Origin: Prevotellaceae bacterium UBA4359
Lineage (GTDB): Bacteria > Bacteroidota > Bacteroidia > Bacteroidales > Bacteroidaceae
DNA: 64,000 bases
Reading direction: 5' to 3'
Assembly: GCA_002393555.1 (NCBI GenBank)
Contig: DGSP01000033.1
Location: 1-64,000, forward strand
The notes beneath the pieces were generated by a model that was not told the DNA's origin, did no database searches, and saw only the letters and a list, made by a program, of their open reading frames with translations. A program made the translations under genes and the position numbers. This document shows positions 54,027 through 61,485 of this stretch, piece after piece; positions within the stretch are counted from its first letter, which is position 1, and each line of letters starts with the position of its first letter.

Positions 54027-54293
54027 ATGGCACATAAAAAAGGTGTAGGTAGTTCTAAGAACGGCCGTGAGTCACACTCAAAACGACTCGGATTGAAGCA
54101 CTTCGGTGGCGAAACAGTAAAGGCTGGCAACATCATCGTTCGTCAGCGTGGTACTAAGCACCACCCAGGCAAGAATGTAGGTATTGGCAAGGATGACACA
54201 CTGTACGCTCTCGCTGATGGCGTGGTAGTGTTCAAGCGTGGTCGCGAAAATCGCAGCACAGTATCCATCGAGCCTGTAGTTGCTGAAGCATAA
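54027..54293 (+). CDS. rpmA: 50S ribosomal protein L27
   Basis: The 88-residue protein starts [19 protein letters not shown] with the flexible N-terminus that reaches the peptidyl transferase centre; the rest ([37 protein letters not shown]) is canonical. There is no N-terminal cleavage extension of the Firmicutes type. It is cotranscribed with rplU. Confidence 0.98.
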   Translation: MAHKKGVGSSKNGRESHSKRLGLKHFGGETVKAGNIIVRQRGTKHHPGKNVGIGKDDTLYALADGVVVFKRGRENRSTVSIEPVVAEA

Positions 54294-54317
54294 AGTTCTC
54301 TTGAAACATGAACTGAC

Positions 54318-54357
54318 AAACGGACAATGGTCGAAGAGGCTGTTGTCCGTTTCTTTT
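54318..54357 (+). terminator. Terminator of rplU-rpmA
   Basis: AAACGGACAA pairs with TTGTCCGTTT, followed by CTTTTT. Confidence 0.9.
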
Positions 54358-54462
54358 TACTTTATACTCTTCATCATACATTTTTCTTTTCACAAGTTTT
54401 TATCACACATCTTTTCACACGTTTTTACCTCATTTTTCATCATACATTTTTGACAGACAAGC

Positions 54463-55101
54463 ATGACCAAGAAAGAAAGATATGAACGGTTCATTGCCTA
54501 TTTTCAAGAGGCAATGCCTGAGGCGAACACGGAACTGCACTATGCGAACCCATTTCAGTTGCTCTGCGCCGTGATGCTTTCCGCCCAATGTACAGACAAG
54601 CGTGTGAACATGGTCACCCCCGCCTTGTTTGCAGCCTTCCCCACCCCTCAGGTCATGGCAGAAGCCACGAAGGAGGAGGTGCTGCACTATGTGAAGTCGG
54701 TAAGTTATCCGAACAGCAAAGCCGAGCATCTGGTACAGATGGCCAAGATGCTGATGGAGAATCACGGTGGTGAAGTTCCGGGCGACTTTGACTCTTTGGT
54801 AGCACTGCCAGGAGTGGGTCGCAAGACCGCCAATGTGATGTTAAGTGTGGCATGGGGCGAAGCACGAATGGCTGTCGATACCCATGTGTTTCGTGTCAGT
54901 CATCGGATAGGGCTGGTATCAGAGAAAAGCACAACCCCTTACGCAGTGGAGAAAGAGTTGGTGAAGAACATTCCCGAAGCCGACATTCCCCGTGCGCATC
55001 ATTGGCTGATTCTGCATGGCCGATATGTGTGCAAGAGTCAACGGCCACTGTGTGAAAAGTGTGGATTAAAGGCGTTCTGTAAAAAAGCAAGCACCACATA
55101 G
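54463..55101 (+). CDS. nth: Endonuclease III
   Basis: A base-excision repair glycosylase/AP lyase for oxidised pyrimidines. The 212-residue protein has the helix-hairpin-helix LPGVGRKTANVML with catalytic Lys, the catalytic Asp in AVDTHVFRVSHRIGL, and the C-terminal [4Fe-4S] loop CKSQRPLCEKCGLKAFC (C-x6-C-x2-C-x5-C). Length is normal. Its last 64 bases, which encode part of the Fe-S loop, overlap the 3' end of the convergent membrane-protein gene. Confidence 0.96.
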   Translation: MTKKERYERFIAYFQEAMPEANTELHYANPFQLLCAVMLSAQCTDKRVNMVTPALFAAFPTPQVMAEATKEEVLHYVKSVSYPNSKAEHLVQMAKMLMENHGGEVPGDFDSLVALPGVGRKTANVMLSVAWGEARMAVDTHVFRVSHRIGLVSEKSTTPYAVEKELVKNIPEADIPRAHHWLILHGRYVCKSQRPLCEKCGLKAFCKKASTT

Positions 55102-55805
55102 AGCAGCAGCGGAACGCCATAGAGCAGGATTTTCAGCACAAACAGCCCTATGCCATCGTTGTCGCCCAACAAGGAGAGAATGCCGGTGAAATGGAGGCAA
55201 CCGACAAACTGGCTGGCCAGAAAAAGGAAAATGAAACAGTTGGCCACGGTGGAGAAGATGGCAGTGTGGGCACGGAGAAAGTCGAGTGTGGAAACCAGTT
55301 TGCCCGAAGTGTAGCCATAGACATTTCCGATGAAGATGGCCAGACAAGCCATCAATCCATACATCCCTTTTGAGAAAGCCGAGTGGCTGTAGGTGCCAAA
55401 TGCACTGAGCAGCACAGCATTGGGCAACAGGAGCAGGAGCGAGAAGAGACATAAGATAATCAGTACAAAGACACCCGTGATTTGCAAGGCGCGCTTCTGC
55501 TTCAGCGACACATGACCACGCAACGTGAGGAAGATTCCCGACTCGCGCAACACGCTCAGTGCCATCAGCCCCAAGATGATTTGTGCTAAAGGCACTGACG
55601 TGAAGTTAGACACAATGCTGCTACACATCCACCTGATGCCATGAGGAGTGAGCAGTCCTTCGACACCATCCACATAGATGCTAATCACCCACGAGGCAAA
55701 GAGCAACACAACAAGTGCGATGGAGATGGTCCAAAACATCCATTGCAACACTCGGCGTATGGTAGATAGGCAGGTCATCTTCTGCAAGGTTATGAGATGA
55801 ATCAC
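55038..55805 (-). CDS. Multi-pass membrane protein, unknown function
   Basis: The 255-residue protein has about six hydrophobic segments (for example WMFWTISIALVVLLFASWVI, ALQITGVFVLIILCLFSLLLLL, LLLYVVLAFL). I do not recognise the family with certainty. It overlaps the response regulator gene by 4 bases (ATGA type), so it belongs to the kinase-regulator operon and may be a sensor partner or target. Its 3' end overlaps nth by 64 bases. Confidence 0.8.
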   Translation of the reverse strand: MIHLITLQKMTCLSTIRRVLQWMFWTISIALVVLLFASWVISIYVDGVEGLLTPHGIRWMCSSIVSNFTSVPLAQIILGLMALSVLRESGIFLTLRGHVSLKQKRALQITGVFVLIILCLFSLLLLLPNAVLLSAFGTYSHSAFSKGMYGLMACLAIFIGNVYGYTSGKLVSTLDFLRAHTAIFSTVANCFIFLFLASQFVGCLHFTGILSLLGDNDGIGLFVLKILLYGVPLLLYVVLAFLQNAFNPHFSHSGR

Positions 55806-56521
55806 TCATCGTCAGGTTCAAGATTGTCTATGTCCAGAATGCGCAGTTCAATCGCTTTCGTGACCAGCCGCGTGGCATTGATGCTGCCGTGGTCATCGCC
55901 AAAGAGGCGGTTTGTCAGGTCGTTCTGTCGCTTCTCTATTGACTTCACACCAAACGGCATCCCCTTCAGCCCCGCAATCATATCCTTCGTATAGCCCAGT
56001 GCCAGATGGCGCAGGAAACGCTCGTCATATTCGTCGATGTCATAGTCGAGAAAAGCCTCCTGCCGCAACGACTCGTTGAGCACTGAGCGTCGAAAGCGTT
56101 GCAGAATCTTCTCAAGAATGGGCTGGTTGAACACCATGCGCTTGCCATCCAGCACACTCTGCACATCTCCCTTCGTGAGCAGTTCGCCACTTTTCAGGAT
56201 GATGCCGTCGGTGCCGGCATCCAGTGCATCGACCCACAGTTTCTCGTTCAGCACCTCACCCGTGAAGATGAGCACATGCACGTCGGGATAGCGACGGCGC
56301 AACTGCTTGCACACATCCACACCCACCGTGGTGGAACCGCCCAAGCCGAGGTCGAGCAGCACGAGGTCGGGCTGATGGTCGCGCATCAGTTTCCACAATT
56401 CCGTCTCGTTCATGGCTGTGCCAATGATTTCCGCTTCTGGAATTTCCGAACGGAAAATCTCCATCGTTCCCTTCATTTCGAGGGCAACATCTTCTACTAT
56501 AATTACTTTGAAAGGATTCAT
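55802..56521 (-). CDS. Response regulator, REC plus LuxR-like output domain
   Basis: The 239-residue protein has a receiver domain (1-120) with acidic pair Glu10-Asp11, phospho-acceptor Asp57 in LVLLDLGLGG, switch Thr87 and Lys110. Its C-terminal helical output domain (about 160-235, FLRHLALGYTKDMIAGL, then GVKSIEKRQNDLTNRL) resembles a divergent LuxR/NarL HTH. It is 47 bases downstream of the double kinase and overlaps the membrane-protein gene, so all three form one operon. The target genes are unknown. Confidence 0.9.
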   Translation of the reverse strand: MNPFKVIIVEDVALEMKGTMEIFRSEIPEAEIIGTAMNETELWKLMRDHQPDLVLLDLGLGGSTTVGVDVCKQLRRRYPDVHVLIFTGEVLNEKLWVDALDAGTDGIILKSGELLTKGDVQSVLDGKRMVFNQPILEKILQRFRRSVLNESLRQEAFLDYDIDEYDERFLRHLALGYTKDMIAGLKGMPFGVKSIEKRQNDLTNRLFGDDHGSINATRLVTKAIELRILDIDNLEPDDE

Positions 56522-56568
56522 ATTCTGATGGTTTTATGTTTCTTACATTTTTTTCAAGTCATCTTTTC

Positions 56569-59500
56569 TCATGATGCCACAGGGAGTGTGAAGACAAACC
56601 GCGCCCCCTTGCCATCATCGGCACAATTCTCCACATAGATGCGGCATCCCCGACGCGAAGAGTAGGCATCGTGTTCGCGGATAATCTGCCTACAAATCAT
56701 GTACTGTGCTCCAGAGAGCGTGTCCGTTCTGGCATCATATTTCACATTATCTATATAAAAGAGTTGTGACACATCCTCGTCGGCATAGCGATAGGCCGTG
56801 TCTGTGAATGCAAATTTAGCAAAACCATCCGAAACTTCAAAATCCAGCAGCAAATCTCCGCCCGAATGATGCTCAAAATAGAGCGAAACGATGTTATCGA
56901 GCAGGGTCTGGAGATAAATCCTGTCCACTTGTACCTTCACCTCCTGCTCATTCTTCTTCAGCGCATCGCCCACTTTTATCCGAGTCTTCCCACCCGTTTT
57001 CTTCTGCTGCTTGCCAAAGGAACGCACCGTCATCTCGCCTATGTTCTGAACAGGCATGAGTGTTCGTTTGAACAAGACGGCCTCCACCTGCTTTCCGGCA
57101 CAAGTGCTCAAGATGGAGAAAATCTCCTTGTAGTAGGAGAGCAACTCGTTAATGTCGCCGATGGTGGCCGCATCAATGCTTGCCGCAGGAGCAGCCAGCA
57201 CAGCCTCCACCAGTTGCTTGATGCGGTTGGGATAGTACATCGTTTCGTGCTTCAGGGTCGAAAGGCTATTGTCCATAATCTGATTCCTCACATACACCTT
57301 CTGCTGCTCGGCATCAATGCGCAGCCGTTCATCCTTCTTCAGTTCCAGCAGTTCCTCCATCTCCTCCACCTTGTAGCGCGAGAAGTAGGCATGGATGCTG
57401 ATGAACTGAACCACCAGATTGACAATCAGCGTCTCTTCGTCCGACATTCTATCATCGCTGAAGCGAACACCCAACACACCCGTCAGTGGTTCCTCCTCCA
57501 TGCCTGGTGCCGAAAGCGGATAGGCATGGAAATGTCCCGTGTCGCCCACCACCTCTTTCTTCTGATGATAAGCCGACAGCATGATGCTCTCATACATGCT
57601 GCGGTCAGCCACATCGCCAGAGAAGTCATATCTGAACGGTTCCGTTTGATTGCCCGACGGCATCATCAACCCTATCATGTCCGCCGTCTTGATGTCGGAA
57701 AGACTTTGGTGCAACACTTCCGGCAGCGTCTGCTCGGTGGATGTGAACACCTGATTGTTCAGTTGAATGAACTGTCGCAAGTTGAAGACGAAGAGTTGGT
57801 TGTTGCGATAGTGGAGAAAGAAGTAGGTGGCCAACACAATGAGAATCAGCGCACCCAGCAGAATCGATGTCGTTTTCTTGTTGCGGTTGGCCATCTTGAT
57901 GTCGTTGCAATAGCCTTCCAGCGTCGGGTCGGTGCTGCTCAATTTATACAACTGAGTGAGCGACTCGCTGTTGTAGTGGTAGAGTGCATTTCGGTTGAGT
58001 GCCAACGCAGCGATGGCCACCTCGTTCCGTATACGAATCATCAGTTCATAATCTGTCTGATACCCTTTTTCCCACCATTCTATTTCGGCCATTGCCCCAC
58101 CTTCCAGGCGCATCATCTGTCTGCAGTCGGGGTGCAGCAAGAGGCAATGCTTGTTCAGACACATGATGGCCGAGTCAGCAAAAAGAATGGAGCGTTCATA
58201 CTGTCCCACCACGTTGGCCATGAAGAGGCTGTCGGCATAGCGATGGGCATCGTTCATGAAAGCCGCCGCATCACCTCCTTTCAGAGCCTCAAAATAGGTG
58301 TGACTCACACCTGTGGTAGGGTTGTGACTCACTCCTATGGTAGGGGTGTGACTCACACCTGTTTCGGGGTGCTTTTCTGAGGGTTTTTGCATCACTTGCG
58401 CACTCGCCATATTGACAACGAAAATCAGCAGGAGACACATGGCCGTTTTCAGCACTCCCTTGGGCAGACGGAAGAAGAAACGACTCCCCTTTTCCATCGC
58501 ACTTTCCACCCCAAATTCACACACGCTGAAGACGGGGCTTGTCTTCTTATACTTGCCAATGATGCCTTTGCAGTTCATCAGCCCAAAGCCAAAACCTTTG
58601 TTGCGCAAAATGTCTGACGCATGCGCCCCCTCCTTTCCAATCTTGCTCGAATCATACACTTTGGCACCATTGATGGTTTCCACATCTTCGGCCGACATGC
58701 CGTGGCCCGTGTCTTCCACCGCCACCTCCACATACGTGTCTGTCTCGCTGGCCGAAAGCACCACTCGCCCACCCTCTGGCGTATATTTCCGTGCATTGTC
58801 CAGCAAGGTGTTCATCATGAACAGGGTGAGTGTCTTGTCAGCCTTCACCACCGCCTCCGTCTCCTCCACCGCCAAGTGGACACCCTTCAGGTCGAAACTC
58901 TTTCCACCGCGACGCAGGGTCTCAAACAGCGGTTTCAGCGCAAAATTCTCCACGTGGAGCGCGAGCATTCCCTGACGAATCTTCACCCAATGCCCCAACA
59001 CATCGTTGTAGTCGTTGATTTTATCGATGAGTTCGGACAGATAGACAAACCGTTCCCTCAATGTCTGCTCGCCTGCCTGCCTGTCGGTCTTCAGCCGATT
59101 CACCTCATGCAGCGCACGTTCCAGGAAAGGCGTGATGCCGTTCACGATTGACATGGAGGTCAACTTCTCGATATACTGACGCTTGCTTTCTTCCAGACGC
59201 TTCTCAAACACATACGTCTCGCTGTCCAACCGCTGCCGCTCTTCCACATACTGCAGATAGAGCAATCCTTTCTGGCGTGTCCACGCATGAAACACCTGCA
59301 ACACATGCAGAAGTTCCTTGTCCAGCCCCTTCATCTGCTCAATCTCCACTTTTGTCCAATCTTGCCCCTTCATCTGCGGGAACAACCTCTCCACCTCCTT
59401 GTCCGACACAGCATGCAAAGCCTCGTCCAAATCGTCCTCCGCCTCCAGTTCTTCGGCCAAGACCGACGACATCTGCCTGCAAATGTCAATCACCCGCCTC

Positions 59501-60921
59501 AGCGCACCCACATTCTTCCGATACTCATTGCGGCTGCGCTTGTTGTAGAGGAACAAGAGCCACGAGAGCAGCACGATTGCCACCGCAAGCACCCACAGCA
59601 GCCCATTGAGCATCCGCTCCTCGGCCTTCAGATGCTCCTCTTCCTGCTCCACACGCAAGTCCTGTCGGGTGGCATCGAGAATGTCGAAGTAAATGTTGTG
59701 ATTATAATCCGAGTCAGCCTTTCGACCCATCGCGCCATAGATGATGCTCAACTGTTCGCGCACCATCTCCATCCACTCTGGCACCACCGACACATCAGGG
59801 TCGGCTATCCAGCGCATCTCGGTCGAAAGCCCATCTTCCTGTTCCATCCGTGCACTGGCATAAAGAGGTTCGCCAACGTCTTTTCCCTTGGCTGCACACA
59901 TCTTCGCATGATGACGGTTGATGAGTGCCAAAGCCTGCTCCATCTGCACCAGAGCCAAACTGTCTTTGCCCTGTTGCAGATAATAGTCGGATAACGTGAG
60001 CAGAGCCGTTGTCTCCACAAAAGCGTTACCATATTCAGCAGCCTTTTTCCGCGCTCTCTCTGCCAGTTTCAGCACAAAATCGCCCTCGGCATCTGCCTCA
60101 ATCAACTCTTCCAGAAACACCTTGCGCGAAGGGCGCATCTGCCCTGTCTGCATCACCGAACGCGCCAAACTGTTCAGAGCCGATGCCTCAAAATACACAT
60201 ATCCCTTCTGGCGGCTCATCGAAAGCAGACGCATCAAGTTCCGCTGCATCCCGTCGGCCGCCGACTCCGAGCCGTCCTCTTTCATGCTGTAGAGCGCACG
60301 GAGAAAGAGAAACGCTGCCATCTGGGTCGAGTCGGCCACAAACATGTCCTGATGCTCTTCCAGCCACCCATATTCCTCCATCACTCCCTCATTCTGGCGC
60401 ATCTTCATGAAATAGTTGAGCGACACAAAGTGATATTCCGTCTGCACCGCATTCCACATCACCCGCTGATGCTCCGTCATGTCGCCGCTCTCCTCCTCCA
60501 CACTGGCAAACCGCTCGTGGGCATCGCTCCTGTAGTCATAGAACTCCTTGCTCATCGAAGTCATCAGACATACCGACATCATATCCACATCGGCCACACT
60601 ACAAATCAGGTCATTGTCCGACTCCTCCAGCACCTTCTTGTAGCACACCTGAGCCGAATCGTAATTCATCCCCATGCCATAAGCATCGCCCCGGTTCAGC
60701 CACGCTTCGTGCACCCCGTCCTGATAGCCCCTATCCGCATACTTCTCCAGCACTTCATCTGTCAGTCGCATCGCCGCCTCCACCGACTCATACTTCTGCT
60801 GATATGCCAACATGTTGAGCGAATCCACTTCCAGCCGCACCGCGTCGGACACGTAGTCGCACGACACAAGCCCAATCAGCACCCATGCCACCATCCACAC
60901 GAAGAGCATCGGGCGAGCCAT
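56569..60921 (-). CDS. Fused double sensor histidine kinase (TPR sensor - kinase - TPR sensor - degenerate kinase)
   Basis: The 1450-residue protein likely starts at MARPMLFVW (60921), with a lipobox-like signal ending LVSC21; MMSPRF at 60996 is an alternative, and the open frame up to 61197 lies upstream of the promoter and is rejected. Order: periplasmic TPR-like sensor; transmembrane helix (about 59540-59610); H-box ALHEVNRLK; ATPase with N-box LLDNARKYTPEGG, EDTGHGMS and GFGFGLMN; a second signal-like helix (about 58400-58455); a three-fold 8-residue repeat; a second sensor; another helix (about 57800-57865); a GAF-like region; H-box-like KHETMYYPNRI; and an ATPase-like end without clear G boxes. 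The alternating topology is consistent. Similar long kinases (DUF5112/DUF5113 type, from memory) occur in Bacteroides. Confidence 0.85.
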   Translation of the reverse strand: MARPMLFVWMVAWVLIGLVSCDYVSDAVRLEVDSLNMLAYQQKYESVEAAMRLTDEVLEKYADRGYQDGVHEAWLNRGDAYGMGMNYDSAQVCYKKVLEESDNDLICSVADVDMMSVCLMTSMSKEFYDYRSDAHERFASVEEESGDMTEHQRVMWNAVQTEYHFVSLNYFMKMRQNEGVMEEYGWLEEHQDMFVADSTQMAAFLFLRALYSMKEDGSESAADGMQRNLMRLLSMSRQKGYVYFEASALNSLARSVMQTGQMRPSRKVFLEELIEADAEGDFVLKLAERARKKAAEYGNAFVETTALLTLSDYYLQQGKDSLALVQMEQALALINRHHAKMCAAKGKDVGEPLYASARMEQEDGLSTEMRWIADPDVSVVPEWMEMVREQLSIIYGAMGRKADSDYNHNIYFDILDATRQDLRVEQEEEHLKAEERMLNGLLWVLAVAIVLLSWLLFLYNKRSRNEYRKNVGALRRVIDICRQMSSVLAEELEAEDDLDEALHAVSDKEVERLFPQMKGQDWTKVEIEQMKGLDKELLHVLQVFHAWTRQKGLLYLQYVEERQRLDSETYVFEKRLEESKRQYIEKLTSMSIVNGITPFLERALHEVNRLKTDRQAGEQTLRERFVYLSELIDKINDYNDVLGHWVKIRQGMLALHVENFALKPLFETLRRGGKSFDLKGVHLAVEETEAVVKADKTLTLFMMNTLLDNARKYTPEGGRVVLSASETDTYVEVAVEDTGHGMSAEDVETINGAKVYDSSKIGKEGAHASDILRNKGFGFGLMNCKGIIGKYKKTSPVFSVCEFGVESAMEKGSRFFFRLPKGVLKTAMCLLLIFVVNMASAQVMQKPSEKHPETGVSHTPTIGVSHNPTTGVSHTYFEALKGGDAAAFMNDAHRYADSLFMANVVGQYERSILFADSAIMCLNKHCLLLHPDCRQMMRLEGGAMAEIEWWEKGYQTDYELMIRIRNEVAIAALALNRNALYHYNSESLTQLYKLSSTDPTLEGYCNDIKMANRNKKTTSILLGALILIVLATYFFLHYRNNQLFVFNLRQFIQLNNQVFTSTEQTLPEVLHQSLSDIKTADMIGLMMPSGNQTEPFRYDFSGDVADRSMYESIMLSAYHQKKEVVGDTGHFHAYPLSAPGMEEEPLTGVLGVRFSDDRMSDEETLIVNLVVQFISIHAYFSRYKVEEMEELLELKKDERLRIDAEQQKVYVRNQIMDNSLSTLKHETMYYPNRIKQLVEAVLAAPAASIDAATIGDINELLSYYKEIFSILSTCAGKQVEAVLFKRTLMPVQNIGEMTVRSFGKQQKKTGGKTRIKVGDALKKNEQEVKVQVDRIYLQTLLDNIVSLYFEHHSGGDLLLDFEVSDGFAKFAFTDTAYRYADEDVSQLFYIDNVKYDARTDTLSGAQYMICRQIIREHDAYSSRRGCRIYVENCADDGKGARFVFTLPVAS
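58298..58369 (-). repeat. 24-bp coding repeat (three units) inside the double kinase
   Basis: Three in-frame units of 24 bases encode GVSHTPTI, GVSHNPTT and GVSHTYFE just after the second membrane segment. The DNA core GTGTGACTCACAC is palindromic. Confidence 0.9.
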
Positions 60922-61088
60922 ACGGCCACCCCCCGTTTGCCTTCGTCTTCTCCAGCCAAACCGACTTGCTTCTATTGGAAATCTTGGTGACATCATGCCT
61001 TTTTTTCTTTTTTCTTGCAGGGCTTCAGGCGGCAACACCGCCCCCACACCCGTCTTTTGCCCTTCTTTTGGACAATTTTTTCTGCTTG

Positions 61089-61096
61089 CAAAGGTA
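61089..61096 (-). promoter_or_regulatory. Promoter -7 box of the double-kinase operon
   Basis: TACCTTTG on the minus strand with TTG about 20 bases upstream. It shows that the kinase start codon must lie below about 61080. Confidence 0.75.
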
Positions 61097-61191
61097 CAAC
61101 GTTTTGGACAAACTACCAATTTCTTCACCATCTTTTTTCCGACACTTCCACTTCCGCAAATCCAATCCTTCCACACCCACAGATTCAGCAT

Positions 61192-61306
61192 CTCCACTTC
61201 CGTCTTTACGACAACGACGCTACCGTAATTACGGCTACGACACTACCGTAATTACCTCAACGACGTAGCCGTAATGACGGAAGTGACAGTGCCGCTCTAT
61301 GGGAAG
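61192..61306. repeat. 23-bp period tandem array (five units) upstream of the kinase operon
   Basis: Units at 61192 (weak), 61215, 61238, 61261 and 61284 (weak). The middle three share CGACG or CGACA and CCGTAAT; the palindrome CCGTAATTACGG is perfect in the second. It lies between the divergent kinase and Nfn promoters. Confidence 0.85.
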
Positions 61307-61420
61307 GCACATTTGCAGGAAAACGCCTCCGAAAGGACTTCTTTCCCGATGAAATCGACAATTTTCATCAAAAAACGCTAATTCTTTGACAAAATGCGTG
61401 ATAAATTGGAGCATAATTCG

Positions 61421-61428
61421 TAACTTTG
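61421..61428 (+). promoter_or_regulatory. Promoter -7 box of the Nfn/GltD-like gene
   Basis: TAACTTTG, 57 bases before the start codon. Confidence 0.7.
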
Positions 61429-61485
61429 CATCATTATTGACGAAAAAAACTGGTAAAAAGATACCTACTTTACACATTTATTATT

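Noticed and set aside
60922..61197. N-terminal extension of the double kinase to 61197
   Set aside because: It lies upstream of the TACCTTTG promoter and inside a 23-bp repeat array; the lipobox signal starts at 60921.
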